From: Actinopolymorpha cephalotaxi
Lineage (GTDB): Bacteria; Actinomycetota; Actinomycetes; Propionibacteriales; Actinopolymorphaceae
Reading direction: 5' to 3'
NCBI RefSeq assembly: GCF_013408535.1
Contig: NZ_JACBZA010000001.1
Location: 2,874,850-2,938,849 of the forward strand
DNA length: 64,000 bases
The notes below the pieces were generated by a model. The model was not told the DNA's origin, made no database searches, and was given only the letters and a program-made list of their open reading frames with translations. The translations under genes were made by a program, and so were the position numbers. Below are positions 23,445 through 33,946 of this stretch, in pieces (within the stretch, counting starts at the first letter, position 1; every line of letters begins with the position of its first letter).

Positions 23445-25291
23445 GGCCGCTTCCGTCCGATCACGACGACGGTGAACAACACCGTGTTGTCCCCCTGCAG
23501 GGCGGCCGACGACTCCGAGCAGAAGCACCGGCCCGACACCGTGCTGGTCGACTGCGAGTCGACGGTCACCATCACGTGCTGCGGGATGGCGTCCGCGTTC
23601 GCGACGTGACCGAACGAGTCGAACGCGCCGTTGTTCTGGTTGTCCCAAAGGCTGAAGCCCTGCAGCACGGCGAACGCGCTGACCACCTCGCTGAACCGCC
23701 CGGCCGGCAGCGTGATCTGCCACGTGCGTGGGGCGTCCGTGGCCGTGTTCCTGACCCGGACCGTGGTGGTGTAGACGTCCACGACACTGGTGACGGTGCC
23801 CTGTACCTGCAGGTCGCCGGACAGCCAGAGACTGCTGCGCGGGCCACCGAGGGTGCCGATCACGACGTCCCGGCCGGTGGCCCAGTTCAGGTACAGCGAG
23901 TCGATGCCGTCGTTGCCGGACGCCTTGCCCACAACGTGCCTGGTGCGGACCTGGTCGTCGCCGCCCGACCCGACGGTCAGCCCGTTCGTGGTCGCCATCG
24001 GGCCGAACACCCGCAGCCCGTTCGGGTTGGTCAGCGTCATCATCGCCGCCCCGCCCGCTCCGGGATCGCCGCGGGTGCCGGAGTGCACGCCGCCCCGGTA
24101 CCACGCGAAGTCGCTGCCCGTACGGTGGTAGAGCGTGAAGTCCTGGACGCCGACGCCGTACTCGTGACCGGCTCCCCACAGGTCGATCATCTGCCGCGTC
24201 TTCGCCCCGAAGCCGAGAACCCCTTGCGGGATGGATGCGTCGCCGGTGGGCAGCCTCAGGTCGCCGGTCCCGCTCACGCTGACCACGTCGGGCGCCGGGG
24301 CGGTGGTCCCCGGCCCGATCAGCAGGTGGTTCGCGTCGTCCGGTGTCTCGCCCAGCTGCACCCAGAGGTTCTCCTCGCTGCCCGAGAGCGTGGTGCGGCG
24401 GCTGACCGTGATCGGTACCGGAGTGGTGGCGGGCGGCGGGTTCACGAACCGGAGCGCGGATGCCTCCAGATGTACGTCCTTCTCGGCACTGATCCGGCCC
24501 TCGACCCGCAGGCGCCCTTGCACGGTGGCGAAGTCGGCACCGTCCGGGTCCGGTGTGTCCGCGTCCGGATCGTCGCGCGGCGCGATCCGCAGAGTGCCCG
24601 CGGCGCCGAGCAGGTGGTCGGCGACCAGCCCGGCGTAGTGCCGCCCGTTCGTCAGGGCACCGGGATCGGCCGGCCGGAACTGCGCGGTCGTGCCGTCCCA
24701 TTTCACGTCACCGAGCCGGACCAGCCAGCGGGTGGACGAGGAGTCGGGCAGCGTCTGGTACGGGATGCTCTCGTCGTCGGGGATCGACACCGCACCGGCC
24801 GGGAGGGATCCGCCGTCGGGGACGACGAGTCCGGGCTGGCCGGCGATGTCGATGTCGTCATGGGTCGGCGGCGCCGGGTCCACCACGATCCGGTAGCCCT
24901 CGGTGACCCGGGTCTGGCGGCCGGGCAGGCAGTCGTCGTACCGGTTGGCGTCGTGCCCGCTGGTGACCTCGTCGTAGGCGAGATAGACCGAACGGTGGGC
25001 CAGGTCGTAGAACGCGCTGAACGCGCCCGGATCCAGCCGCAGCGCCGCGTCGACCATCAGCTCCCGGCCGTACCCGTCGGTGGCCAGGCCCGGCCGCAGC
25101 ATGATGTCGACCACGGAGGGATCGACCGGACTGGGTTGCTCCACCAGTTCGAGCCCGAGCACGATCCCCCAGGTGTGCGGACCGAGCGCGTGCCGGCGCC
25201 GGGCGTTGCGGTGGTACAACTGCTCGGCCCGGAAGTCGGCCGCGCCCAGGGTCTGGCCCTGGGTGTACTGCGGGCGCTCGATCGCCGTCAT
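23441..25291 (-). CDS. eCIS baseplate accessory or fibre protein, third paralogue
   Basis: 616 aa. The N-terminal module LGAADFRAEQLYHRNARRRH, then TWGIVLGLEL and RPGLATDGYGRELMVDAALR, is shared in weaker form with the next two genes upstream. The centre and C-terminus are beta-rich with repeated DLRLPTGDAS- and DLQVQGTVTS-like strands, as in trimeric tail-spike or fibre proteins. It overlaps both neighbours by 4 bp. By position it corresponds to the Pvc13-type fibre region. Receptor binding is inferred; the closest family was not identified with certainty. Confidence 0.6.
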   Translation of the reverse strand: MTAIERPQYTQGQTLGAADFRAEQLYHRNARRRHALGPHTWGIVLGLELVEQPSPVDPSVVDIMLRPGLATDGYGRELMVDAALRLDPGAFSAFYDLAHRSVYLAYDEVTSGHDANRYDDCLPGRQTRVTEGYRIVVDPAPPTHDDIDIAGQPGLVVPDGGSLPAGAVSIPDDESIPYQTLPDSSSTRWLVRLGDVKWDGTTAQFRPADPGALTNGRHYAGLVADHLLGAAGTLRIAPRDDPDADTPDPDGADFATVQGRLRVEGRISAEKDVHLEASALRFVNPPPATTPVPITVSRRTTLSGSEENLWVQLGETPDDANHLLIGPGTTAPAPDVVSVSGTGDLRLPTGDASIPQGVLGFGAKTRQMIDLWGAGHEYGVGVQDFTLYHRTGSDFAWYRGGVHSGTRGDPGAGGAAMMTLTNPNGLRVFGPMATTNGLTVGSGGDDQVRTRHVVGKASGNDGIDSLYLNWATGRDVVIGTLGGPRSSLWLSGDLQVQGTVTSVVDVYTTTVRVRNTATDAPRTWQITLPAGRFSEVVSAFAVLQGFSLWDNQNNGAFDSFGHVANADAIPQHVMVTVDSQSTSTVSGRCFCSESSAALQGDNTVLFTVVVIGRKRP

Positions 25292-27042
25292 CCTCCCCCT
25301 CCCTGCTCCTCCTGGCCCTGCTGCGCGCGGAAGGCCACGATCCTGCCGTCCACCACGTAGGCGGTGACCCGGCTGCCCGGCGCCACCAGCGGAAGCAGCC
25401 CCAACCCACGCAGCGGGATGTCGTCCCGGCTGTCCACCACCACCTCGGTGACCTCGACCCGGCGCTTGGCCAGCCGGGTGCGCGCCGACCTGACGTTGGT
25501 GCCGAGTACGTCGCTCAGGTTGACCCGGCCGGCCGCCCAGCGCTGCGGCGCGAACCGGGACGCACCGCGCCGGAACGCCGTCCGCACCGAACCCGCGCGG
25601 GTGAACAGGTCACGAACGGCGGCGAAGTCGTTGTCCAGCAGGGCATCTCGCAGTACGCCGTCGGGGTCGTGCGCGGACATCAGCACCTGCAGGTCGCGCC
25701 GGTCGCCGCGCTGGTCCTGAATGATGGGCAGGCAGCACAGCAGCCCGGCGACCCAGGTGAGCATCGGCAGCACCGGCAGCCAGTACTCGCGGTTCACGAA
25801 GCTGCCGGCGTACTTCCGGCAGGAGAGGTTGCAGATGCTCTGCGCCTTCCCGTCCCGGAAGGTGACGCAGCCGAGAATGATCCGGTCGTCGTCCGGGCAG
25901 GGCGGGCACGGCGGCAGCATCGCCTTGCAGATGCAGTCCCTGGCGTAGAGCACGGCCAGCAGCAGCAGTTGCCGGACCGCCGTACCGCTGCGGGCGACGT
26001 AGACGGCGTTGCTCTCCTCGGCCAGTTGCGGGGTCGGCCTGGCCGCGGCCAGTTCCTGGACCACCTCCGGCGACGGGCTCTCGCAGCCCCGCACCAGGTC
26101 GGACATGGCCGCGTGCAGCCGCCAGACCGCGGCGTAGGCGGCACCGGCGTCGCGGGGCGTCGCCTTGCCCATCGCCAGTTTCGCGTTCAGTTTCTGGCTT
26201 TCCGGGTCGACCTGGCGGCCGACCTTTGCCCAGGCGTCCCGCAGGCACGCGATGATCTGTGCCGGCATGGAGCTGGCCAGCCGGGCGGAGAGGTCGTGGC
26301 ACTGCTGGTCGTCCCGGCACACGCCGAGCTCGAAGCACTCGACGGTCCGGGTGGGTTCACAGCCGGGGGCGAACGCCGTGCTGCCGCACCCGCAGGTCGC
26401 GGTGCCGGTCGTCGTACTGGTCGTCGTACCGCCGGACGTCCCGGTGCCCCCGCATCCGCACGCCGAGGATCCGGCGGACGCCGAACCGCCGCCGCATCCG
26501 CAGGTGCCGCCACCCATGGCCGTACCGCCGCGGCCACACCCGCACGACCCGGCGATGAGCGGCTTCTGCGGCCGGATGTCGGCTTCGCGGTAGCGCAGGG
26601 TCACGCACCAGGTGCCGTCGTCCGGGCAGGCCGCCGGAGGCTGACTGGGCGGATCGCACACCGGCCGGGTCCGTTCGGCCAGCAGGCAGGCCCGGATCGC
26701 CGCGTCCAGGTCGAAGGACTGCCGGTTCGGTACGACGATGTCCCGGCCGTGGCAGTCCAGTGCGTAGCCGCACTCGACGACCAGGTTGTCGCTGCAGTCG
26801 TCCCGGGTGATCGCCAGGCCGCAGACCACCCCCGAACCGTGCAAGTACCGGTTGTGGAGCTGGTCCTTGGCGATGACGTACCGCTCGAGCGAGATCAGGT
26901 CGAGGTCGGACAGCACCTGCCCGGCGAAGAATCGCGGCCGCGACGGGCTGGCCAGATCGCATCCGGCACCGCACCCGCAACCCGTGGAACCGGTCGTGCC
27001 ACACGAACAGGCACCGCCCGCACCCGCTTTGAGGGCCATCAC
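25288..27042 (-). CDS. eCIS baseplate accessory protein, second paralogue, Cys/Gly-rich
   Basis: 584 aa (start [10 protein letters not shown]). The first 30 residues are rich in Cys and Gly ([16 protein letters not shown]). Then comes the shared module [20 protein letters not shown] with [20 protein letters not shown] and [20 protein letters not shown]. Between about residues 150 and 215 there is another run of CGCGG-type segments with about a dozen Cys. The rest is helical with CxxC pairs ([12 protein letters not shown]). The Cys clusters could bind metal or cross-link. It overlaps its neighbours by 4 bp. Function is not known beyond likely membership of the baseplate or fibre. Confidence 0.6.
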   Translation of the reverse strand: MMALKAGAGGACSCGTTGSTGCGCGAGCDLASPSRPRFFAGQVLSDLDLISLERYVIAKDQLHNRYLHGSGVVCGLAITRDDCSDNLVVECGYALDCHGRDIVVPNRQSFDLDAAIRACLLAERTRPVCDPPSQPPAACPDDGTWCVTLRYREADIRPQKPLIAGSCGCGRGGTAMGGGTCGCGGGSASAGSSACGCGGTGTSGGTTTSTTTGTATCGCGSTAFAPGCEPTRTVECFELGVCRDDQQCHDLSARLASSMPAQIIACLRDAWAKVGRQVDPESQKLNAKLAMGKATPRDAGAAYAAVWRLHAAMSDLVRGCESPSPEVVQELAAARPTPQLAEESNAVYVARSGTAVRQLLLLAVLYARDCICKAMLPPCPPCPDDDRIILGCVTFRDGKAQSICNLSCRKYAGSFVNREYWLPVLPMLTWVAGLLCCLPIIQDQRGDRRDLQVLMSAHDPDGVLRDALLDNDFAAVRDLFTRAGSVRTAFRRGASRFAPQRWAAGRVNLSDVLGTNVRSARTRLAKRRVEVTEVVVDSRDDIPLRGLGLLPLVAPGSRVTAYVVDGRIVAFRAQQGQEEQGGGG

Positions 27043-29630
27043 TCGTCCTCGCCTTCGCCGATGATCCAGCTCTCGAAGCGGCCGCCCTCGACCTTGTCAC
27101 CGGTGGGACAACGCGGATTCGGTCCGTTGATGCCGGGACCCAGGTGGTTCCCGTCCAGCGCCCTCGGGGTCTCGGCACCGTCCTCGCCCACGGCCGGTTT
27201 CAGCGCCAGGATCTGGTCGCCGCGGGCGACGATCAGCAGGTCGCCGGTCGGCAGGCCGTCGTTGCGCGGCCTCAGCCGGACGCCGTTCACCTCGTCCGGA
27301 GGAGGGTCCCCGAGGACCACCGAGACCTTCGGGTTGCCGCACTCGGACTCGACCCTCAGCGGCTGGATGGCCAGCCGCATCCCCACCCACTCCCAGGCCG
27401 GCGAGTTCAGGCCCACCTTGAAGGTCTCGTCGTCGGGCTCCCGGGGTACCCGTACGAAGATCTCGAAGGTGAACCGGTTGAAGGTGTCGGCGTTCATGAA
27501 CTCGGTGAACGCGATCAGGAAGCCCTCCTCCTGGAGCCTGGCCTGCTGCGCCTGGTCCATCCGGGCGCCGTGCAGCCAGTTGATCGCCTGGATCCTGGGG
27601 TAGTCGCCCGTGCCCGGCCCGCCGGGGTCGCCCTTCGGTCCCTGCGGTCCTTGGGGTCCCTGCGGGCCTTCCGGCCCCTGCGGGCCTTCCGGTCCCTGCG
27701 GTCCTTCGGGCCCCGGGTCGCCCTTCGTGCCCGGTGGCCCCTCGGGTCCCTCGGGTCCTTCCGGTCCTTCCGGCCCGGGTGGCCCGGGGTTGCCCTTCGG
27801 CCCGGCCGGCCCGGGGTCGCCCTTGGGGCCGGCCGGTCCGGGGTCGCCCTTGGGGCCGGGACCGCCGCCGCTCCCGCCCGGGCGGTCCAGCAGGCACCGC
27901 ACCGCGGCGGTCAGCTGCGCGACGCTGGGCAGGTTCACCCGGTCGGTGGTGAGCAGCGTGTCGCCGGTGAAGACGGCGCCGGTCTCGTAGTCGCGGACCG
28001 TGGTCAGCACCAGGCACTCGGGCTGGTCGCACTCCGGGCAGGGCCCGCCGCGAAGGTGCGCGCCGCAGTCGTTCTCGGTGACGGCGACGACCGCGACGCC
28101 GCCCTGCTCGGGGTGGCCGGCCGGGCCGGTGAAGGCGGCGTATGCGGTGGTGCCGAGCGCGACGATGTCCCCACCGGTGGCGCCGATGGTCACGGGTACG
28201 CCGACGGCAGAACCCGAATCCCGCAACGCCACCAGGTCGATCGCGACGATCGCGGCCGGGCCGGTCGCGGGCTGGATCGAGGCCAGCGCCCTCCATCCGC
28301 CTGCGGGGACGCCGAGTCCCAGCGGCGTCCCACCCAGGGAGGCGGCGGCACCGGTGGCGGTGACCGTTCCGGCGGTGAGATCGACGGCCGCGAGTTGGAC
28401 GGTGCCCGCCGTGGCGTCACCGACCACCAGGTACTCGGCCGCGGCCCCGGCAGTCGTCGTACCGCTCCACGCGGCGAGCCGCTCGGGGGCGCCGGTGAAG
28501 GCCGCGCCGGTGGCGGTGCCCGGCGTGGCGGCGGCGATCAGGTTGATCTCACCGCTCGGATGGGCGGTGGCCCAGCCGCTCCCGTCGCCCAGCACGGTGA
28601 GGGCGGACGGCGCGGCGGCCACCGTGGCGGTGGCGAGTTGGGCCGTGGTCAGGTCCGCTCCGGCCGTGTCGATCGCGTCCGACCAGGCCGTGACGGTGGC
28701 CGCTCCGGAGTCCAGCACGAGCAGCCCGCCACCGGGGAGTCCGGCCAGCTGGACCACGCCGGTGGGTGCCCCCGCGAGGGGCAGGGTGTTGCGGACGACG
28801 CCGAGGTCGGCCGGGTCCACCACCAGCACACCGTCGGCGTCCCGCACCGCCACGTAGACCGAGTCCTCACCGGCCAGTACGTCGAGCCCATCGGCCGGCA
28901 GGGTCCGCGAGGCCAGCAGCGAACCGTTGGCGGTGTCGTACTGCAGCAGGCTGGGGGTGGCGCCCGCCGTGACCACGTAGAGCCGGTCCTGGTCCGGGTT
29001 CACCGCGATCCCGGCGACTCCGGCCACGGCGATCGTGGCGTCCCAGGTCAGCCTGGCCGGTGCGGGTGGCGGCGGCGCCGGCGGGTCGATGCGGGCCTGG
29101 AACCGGTAGGACTCGACGATCCGGTTGGGCCGGCAGGCGTCGTCACAGCTGCAGTCCGCGTAGACGGCGGGCACGTCCTCGGTGGCGCACTCGGCGTACT
29201 GCACGCACAGCTGGATGGTGTGTGTGCCGGTCATCGGGTCGTCGCCGTGCTCGGCCGCCCACGCCTGCTTCACCAGCTCGGCCAGCGGCACCACCTCCGG
29301 CCGCGCGAGCACGATCTCCTGACCACAGCAGTCCAGAGCCTGGCCTGGCCGCACCACGACGTAGGTGTCGCGGCAGCCCACCGTCGGGTGCGGCTCCACC
29401 TCGAGCCCGCAGCCGATGCCGCTGCCGTGCTGGTAGCGGTTGTGGCGCAGGTGCTTTCCGCGGAAGAAGTCCTGCTCGATCTGGAAGTCGCGGTCCAGCA
29501 GCAGCTTCCCGGTGAAGTAGGTGTTGCGGCCGAGCTGGGCGGGCGGGCAGCTCGCACAGTGCGGATCGTGTACGGAGCTCGTCGCGTGACTGCCGCAGCC
29601 ACATCCGGCGTGCTGGGAAAGAGTTGCCAT
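27039..29630 (-). CDS. eCIS fibre-like protein with propeller and collagen-like stalk
   Basis: 863 aa. The Cys-rich N-terminus (HAGCGCGSH) leads into the shared module [20 protein letters not shown] with [18 protein letters not shown] and [20 protein letters not shown]. Residues about 200-530 show repeated blades ([20 protein letters not shown]), a YVTN/NHL-like beta-propeller. Residues about 588-677 are Gly-X-Y collagen-like repeats. The last 185 residues form a separate globular end. A propeller on a stalk is a good architecture for surface binding. AGAAGGAG lies upstream, after a 69-bp gap that is the widest inside the run apart from the IS, so an internal promoter is possible. Confidence 0.65.
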   Translation of the reverse strand: MATLSQHAGCGCGSHATSSVHDPHCASCPPAQLGRNTYFTGKLLLDRDFQIEQDFFRGKHLRHNRYQHGSGIGCGLEVEPHPTVGCRDTYVVVRPGQALDCCGQEIVLARPEVVPLAELVKQAWAAEHGDDPMTGTHTIQLCVQYAECATEDVPAVYADCSCDDACRPNRIVESYRFQARIDPPAPPPPAPARLTWDATIAVAGVAGIAVNPDQDRLYVVTAGATPSLLQYDTANGSLLASRTLPADGLDVLAGEDSVYVAVRDADGVLVVDPADLGVVRNTLPLAGAPTGVVQLAGLPGGGLLVLDSGAATVTAWSDAIDTAGADLTTAQLATATVAAAPSALTVLGDGSGWATAHPSGEINLIAAATPGTATGAAFTGAPERLAAWSGTTTAGAAAEYLVVGDATAGTVQLAAVDLTAGTVTATGAAASLGGTPLGLGVPAGGWRALASIQPATGPAAIVAIDLVALRDSGSAVGVPVTIGATGGDIVALGTTAYAAFTGPAGHPEQGGVAVVAVTENDCGAHLRGGPCPECDQPECLVLTTVRDYETGAVFTGDTLLTTDRVNLPSVAQLTAAVRCLLDRPGGSGGGPGPKGDPGPAGPKGDPGPAGPKGNPGPPGPEGPEGPEGPEGPPGTKGDPGPEGPQGPEGPQGPEGPQGPQGPQGPKGDPGGPGTGDYPRIQAINWLHGARMDQAQQARLQEEGFLIAFTEFMNADTFNRFTFEIFVRVPREPDDETFKVGLNSPAWEWVGMRLAIQPLRVESECGNPKVSVVLGDPPPDEVNGVRLRPRNDGLPTGDLLIVARGDQILALKPAVGEDGAETPRALDGNHLGPGINGPNPRCPTGDKVEGGRFESWIIGEGEDE
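27597..27866 (-). repeat. Collagen-like Gly-X-Y coding repeat
   Basis: About 30 GPx/GxP triplets ([10 protein letters not shown]-, [10 protein letters not shown]-type) with 9-base periodicity in the DNA. Long direct repeats like this can expand or contract in frame, changing the stalk length. The opposite strand also reads as Gly-Pro-rich, which is a by-product of the repeat and not a gene. Confidence 0.9.
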
Positions 29631-29699
29631 CCCGGCCCATCTCCTTCTCGCTGGTTCTGTACGGCAGCCAACCCGGTCAGCGTCGCCCGCCCGTCACGA

Positions 29700-31928
29700 T
29701 CACGTCGCGGCGCCGCCGAGCCGGTGCGTGCCGACCAGGGCGCCGCCGGGTGGGACCGGCTCCCCGGCCAGCACGAAGCCGTCGCCCAGGCGCCGGCTCT
29801 CCCCTGGTTCGGGCAGCCCGCCGATCACGGTGTCGAAGCCGATCGTGGCCTGCCGGCCCACGCACATCCGCGCGCGGACGAGCACCAGGTCGGCCACGGT
29901 GTGCGCCGGTTTGGCCAGCTCGATCGCGAGCTGGGCCCAGCGCTGCGCGTCGTCCGGCGTGGTGTCCGCGTGCGGCAGCAGGAACACGGTGAACCGGTGG
30001 GCGTGCACCGCGAACGGGTCCAGCGCCGGGTCACCGGTGTCGACCAGGGTGAACTCGCCGATCCGGGAGAAGACGTCGAGCTGCAACCGTCCGACGATGG
30101 ACGGACCGAAGAGCTGGTCCACGCCGAGCTGGGTACGGCCGGCGAACGCCCAGTGCCGCAGCCGGTACTGCTCCAGCACCCGGACCGTCGATCCGCTGAA
30201 CAGCCCGACGAAGTCGGCCACGCCCGAGGGGGTTCCGCGCCGGGCGTAGAGGTCGGCCGCCCGGGCGATCAGGGCGCGGCGGGTCCGGGTGGGCAGCCCG
30301 GCATCGTTCGCGGCGCCGACCCACGCGGCCAGCCAGCTGAGGAAGTCGCCGTACTCGCTGGTTCCGCCGAGGCCGTGCTCACCGTCCGGTACGGCCCAGG
30401 GGTCGAGGAACGCGGGCAGCCGGTCCAGATGCCGGTCGATGGTCGCGGTCATGGTGTCGAACAGCGCGACGAAGCGCTGGGTGAAGTCACCGGCGGCCGG
30501 GTCGGCGGTGTAGACGGCGGGGAGGAAGCGGGTGCTGGTGTCCCGCGGGAGTTCCACCCGCAGCGACTCGACCACCGGGGTGGTGCTGCCGTCGCCGGAG
30601 AGGACGATCCGCAGCCACAGGTACCTCCCGCCGGCGGACCGGATCAGCTGGTCCACCGTCTCCGGGCCGCCGTCACCGGTACTCGTACGAAACTCGGGTC
30701 CGGTCACCCAGCGGTCCGGTGGCAGCGCCTCAACGGTGTCTGCGTCGAACGGCGCCTCCGCGGTAAGCGTGTCGATCCGTACCGACGTGCCCGCCGGGAT
30801 GCAGGCGGTCAGCTCGATCCGGTGCCAGACCCGCGCCGTCCAGCCCGAGTCCAGGGGTTCGGTCCGCCCCTCTCCTCGCCGTGGGTATCCGCCGCCGTCG
30901 GACAGCCGTACGACACACTGCCGGCTTTGGTCCACCAGCACGGGGCTGCCGCTGGAGTCGAACGCCAGGCCGGACACCGCACTGTCCAGCCCCGAGTCGC
31001 AGGGCGCCAGCCCACCGGGACTTCCGGGACTTCCGGGGTCTCCGAGCAGCAGGCAGCCGGCCCGGTCCGAGACGCACAGCCGCCCGTCGGCGTCGACCGC
31101 CACCAGCACCGGGCGGAAGTCCTGCCGTACGGACGCAGGCGAGTCGAGGTCGGCGATCGCCACCCCGTCCGGACCGAGCTGGCGTACGGACGGCCGGCCC
31201 TTCTCCAGTACGTAGATCCGGCCGTGCAGGTCGAGCGCGACGGCGATCGGCTCGGACAGGGGCGGCAGACCGGCGCCCGATCCGTCGGTGGTGGCGCACC
31301 AGCGGCCGAACTGGTCGAACAGCACGACCAGGGCGCGGGCGGCGTCCAGCACGGCGATCCGGGTTCCGGCCGCGGCGACCGCGATCGGTGACCAGGGCGC
31401 GAGATCGCCCACCGGCCAACGAGGTTCGGGCAGAACCCCACCCTCGGCGATCACCCAGTCCGGGCAACTCGGCACCGGCCGGGTGCCCGGGACAGCGCTC
31501 ACCGGACCGAGGACGGCCCGCACCCCACGGCCGTCACCGCTGACCAGGAGAACCCGGCGGAGCACCGGGTCGGCCAACACCACGTCGCCCGTGCCGGTGA
31601 CGGCGATCCCGGCGGCCCCACCCAGCAACGACGGATCGGACGTCAGGCAGCCCAGCGGTGCGAACGTGCGGGAGCCGGGGTCGTAGCGCAGCACCCGGTG
31701 CCCGGACCGGTCGAGCACCAGGATCTCCCCGCGCGGCCCGATGGCCACGCCGGTGGGTGCGGTCAGGCCCCCGAAGGATCCGGACGGATCCGAGATCACC
31801 TGCGCCGCCGCGGGTTGCGGGCTCAGTGTCAACGGACCGTTGACAGTCTGGACGCCGGTGGACACCGACGGGTCGAGCCGCCAGCCCGCGCGCTGGTCGA
31901 GCAGGAACGAGGGCGACGGCGCGCTCAT
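29700..31928 (-). CDS. eCIS tail protein (Pvc12-like) with N-terminal propeller and tail-protein-I domain
   Basis: 742 aa. The first ~340 residues carry NHL/TolB-like blades (GVAIGPRGEILVLDRSGHRV and LDLHGRIYVLEKGRPSVRQL). The part after ~465 is a phage tail protein I-like segment: TRFLPAVYTADPAAGDFTQR, then TATIDRHLDRLPAFLDPWAV, LSWLAAWVGA and RRALIARAADLYARRGTPSG. That last pattern is typical of tail proteins next to gpJ in PVC-like loci. It overlaps the gpJ-like gene by 4 bp. Likely a baseplate periphery component that connects to fibres. Confidence 0.8.
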   Translation of the reverse strand: MSAPSPSFLLDQRAGWRLDPSVSTGVQTVNGPLTLSPQPAAAQVISDPSGSFGGLTAPTGVAIGPRGEILVLDRSGHRVLRYDPGSRTFAPLGCLTSDPSLLGGAAGIAVTGTGDVVLADPVLRRVLLVSGDGRGVRAVLGPVSAVPGTRPVPSCPDWVIAEGGVLPEPRWPVGDLAPWSPIAVAAAGTRIAVLDAARALVVLFDQFGRWCATTDGSGAGLPPLSEPIAVALDLHGRIYVLEKGRPSVRQLGPDGVAIADLDSPASVRQDFRPVLVAVDADGRLCVSDRAGCLLLGDPGSPGSPGGLAPCDSGLDSAVSGLAFDSSGSPVLVDQSRQCVVRLSDGGGYPRRGEGRTEPLDSGWTARVWHRIELTACIPAGTSVRIDTLTAEAPFDADTVEALPPDRWVTGPEFRTSTGDGGPETVDQLIRSAGGRYLWLRIVLSGDGSTTPVVESLRVELPRDTSTRFLPAVYTADPAAGDFTQRFVALFDTMTATIDRHLDRLPAFLDPWAVPDGEHGLGGTSEYGDFLSWLAAWVGAANDAGLPTRTRRALIARAADLYARRGTPSGVADFVGLFSGSTVRVLEQYRLRHWAFAGRTQLGVDQLFGPSIVGRLQLDVFSRIGEFTLVDTGDPALDPFAVHAHRFTVFLLPHADTTPDDAQRWAQLAIELAKPAHTVADLVLVRARMCVGRQATIGFDTVIGGLPEPGESRRLGDGFVLAGEPVPPGGALVGTHRLGGAAT

Positions 31929-33946
31929 CGGTAGCCGACCACCAGTTGCGGGGTGAGCGCGTCGATCAGCTCACCCACGCCGATCTCCACGTCCCGGCAG
32001 AACATCTGCCGTTCACCGTCGAGTTCGACCAGCACCTGGTTGTCCCGGATCCGCGCGACTCCGGGCGTGGTCAGGATCAGGCCGAGCAGCGACGACGCGT
32101 AGATCGTGCCGCCGAACGGCCAGCCGGTGCCGTCGTCCCCGCCGGTGAGCGGATGCAGCCAGGTCGTGAGCCGGTCGCTCACCGCGTTCTGCACGACGGT
32201 GAGGTCGCTGCTCGGCGCGACGATCAGGTCCCCGACCACCCGCACCTGCCGATAGGTGGGGCCGGTGGCGAACACCTGGGTGGTGATCAGCCGGTGCTTG
32301 TTCAGTTCGGCGCAGACCTCGCGCAGGGTGTGCACCGTCGGGACCGGCGCCGGGCCGGGCGAGTTCGGCACCACGACCACCGTGACCGCACCCGGCACGG
32401 GCACACCCGGGAAGCCGGGGTCGGTCAGCGCGAGCGCGTGCACCCGGCCGACGGCGGCCGGGGTCTGCAGGGCGATGGTCTCGAAGTCCTCGGCGGTGAC
32501 CGCGCGGCCGCCGGCCTTGAGCACGGCCGGGGCGCGCACCTTGGCCTGGGCGACCGTCTCCGGGTCCGCGCCGCCGGAGGCCGCGGCCAGGTTGGTCACC
32601 GACGCCACGCCGAACGCCGCGGTCTGCAGACTGGTCACCGTGCCGGCGCCGACGTTCCCGGCCGCGGAGCCGCCGGCCCGGTACCACACGGCCACGATGT
32701 TGTCGCCGGGATGCGCCGGGTTCGCGATCGGGATCCGGCCGTTGCGGCCGTCGCCGAACACGACGTCACCGGAGAACCGGTCCAGCACGAAGTGCTCGTC
32801 GTCCGGGCCGGAGGCCAGAAAGTCCGGAACCTGCTGCCAGGGTTGGGCTCCGCTGCCCTCGTCGACGCGGAGCTCGAGGTCGGTGACCCGGACGAGCCGG
32901 CCGTCGCCGCGCGCCACCTCGCGCTCCTCACCGCGGATGACCGGGACGGTGGAGAGGGTGAACGGGCCCTGGCTCGGCATCCCGTCGCTGCCGCCGAGCA
33001 CCTCGTCCCGCAAGGTGACGCCCTGCAGCGCCGGCACCGTGTTCGGCGCGAGCACCCGCAGCCGGGGCGGGTTCTGGTAGTCGCCCGCGGTCAGGACGAA
33101 GCGGATCCAGTACAGCGACGTCGTCACCGAGCCGAGCTTCACCCGGGCGGCCCGGATGCCCGGCCCGGCCACGGTGAGCCGGCCGCTGCCGGTGAAGGCC
33201 TGGGTCTCGTCGGTCAGGATGGCGATCGGCTGCCAGCGGGTGCCGTCGTGGAACTCGGCCCACATCCGGCCCGCCGGTGAGCCGGGCCGGGCGTCGTCGC
33301 CCGCACGTACGACGTCGCCACCCGGCAGCGGCGGCAGGGTGGCGTACAGGGTGATCGGGTTGGCGGTGAAGGCGCCCGGCGTGGTGTAGCCGAGCATCAG
33401 CGCCGCGCCCACCGGGGCGTGCGCGCCGAAGATGTCGACGTCGGACGCGGTTCCGGTGCTGACCAGGCTGGCCTGCCCGCCGTTGGGAGGTACGGTCAGC
33501 AGGGCCGAGTGGTCGCGGAAGCCGGTGCCGTCGTAGGTCTGCACCGCGGTCAGCGGCGCGCCGATCGCCGTGAATCCCTCCAGCACCTCGAACACGATCG
33601 GCCCGTTGTCGCCCCCGCTGGTGGCGACCTGGGTGCCGGTGGGCACGAGCGCGTCGACCGTCGGGCCGGTGGTGGTGAACGTGAGTTCCACCCCGGCCGG
33701 AGTGGCAGTGCCGAGCTGGATGCCGAGCAGTTGCAGGAACTTCAGGTACGCGAGCTCCGGCACCCGGTTCATCCGGTAGAGCGTCTGCTCGGCTTGGGCC
33801 GCGAACAGCTGGATCAGCGTGATGCCGGGGTCGGAGAGGTTGTGGTCGGTCCATTCCGGCATGTACCGCGGGATCAGGGCGCGCGCCTGCGCGAAGAGCG
33901 CGGCGAAGTCGCGGTCGTCGAGGTTGGGCGCCTGCAGTCCGGTCAC
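31925..33946 (-). CDS. eCIS baseplate wedge protein, gpJ-like (Pvc11-like)
   Basis: 673 aa. The Baseplate_J signature is visible around residues 455-505: GGADPETVAQAKVRAPAVLK, then AGGRAVTAEDFETIALQTPA. The N-terminus LDDRDFAALFAQARALIPRY, then WTDHNLSDPGITLIQLFAAQ, is typical of Pvc11/gp6-like proteins. It forms the wedge that triggers sheath contraction in related particles. Overlaps of 4 bp with both neighbours (gp25-like before, tail protein after) show tight coupling. Confidence 0.92.
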   Translation of the reverse strand: MTGLQAPNLDDRDFAALFAQARALIPRYMPEWTDHNLSDPGITLIQLFAAQAEQTLYRMNRVPELAYLKFLQLLGIQLGTATPAGVELTFTTTGPTVDALVPTGTQVATSGGDNGPIVFEVLEGFTAIGAPLTAVQTYDGTGFRDHSALLTVPPNGGQASLVSTGTASDVDIFGAHAPVGAALMLGYTTPGAFTANPITLYATLPPLPGGDVVRAGDDARPGSPAGRMWAEFHDGTRWQPIAILTDETQAFTGSGRLTVAGPGIRAARVKLGSVTTSLYWIRFVLTAGDYQNPPRLRVLAPNTVPALQGVTLRDEVLGGSDGMPSQGPFTLSTVPVIRGEEREVARGDGRLVRVTDLELRVDEGSGAQPWQQVPDFLASGPDDEHFVLDRFSGDVVFGDGRNGRIPIANPAHPGDNIVAVWYRAGGSAAGNVGAGTVTSLQTAAFGVASVTNLAAASGGADPETVAQAKVRAPAVLKAGGRAVTAEDFETIALQTPAAVGRVHALALTDPGFPGVPVPGAVTVVVVPNSPGPAPVPTVHTLREVCAELNKHRLITTQVFATGPTYRQVRVVGDLIVAPSSDLTVVQNAVSDRLTTWLHPLTGGDDGTGWPFGGTIYASSLLGLILTTPGVARIRDNQVLVELDGERQMFCRDVEIGVGELIDALTPQLVVGYR

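Noticed and set aside
27610-27990. Gly-Pro-rich plus-strand frame that looks collagen-like
   Set aside because: It is the reverse complement of the true collagen-like repeat. GGNCCN-type repeats read as Gly-Pro on both strands. The minus frame continues into real domains on both sides.
27144-31391. 1415-codon open frame on the plus strand
   Set aside because: It is antisense to two well-supported eCIS genes. It arises from the lack of stop codons in high-GC antisense frames, and the protein has low-complexity Arg/Gly/Val composition without motifs.
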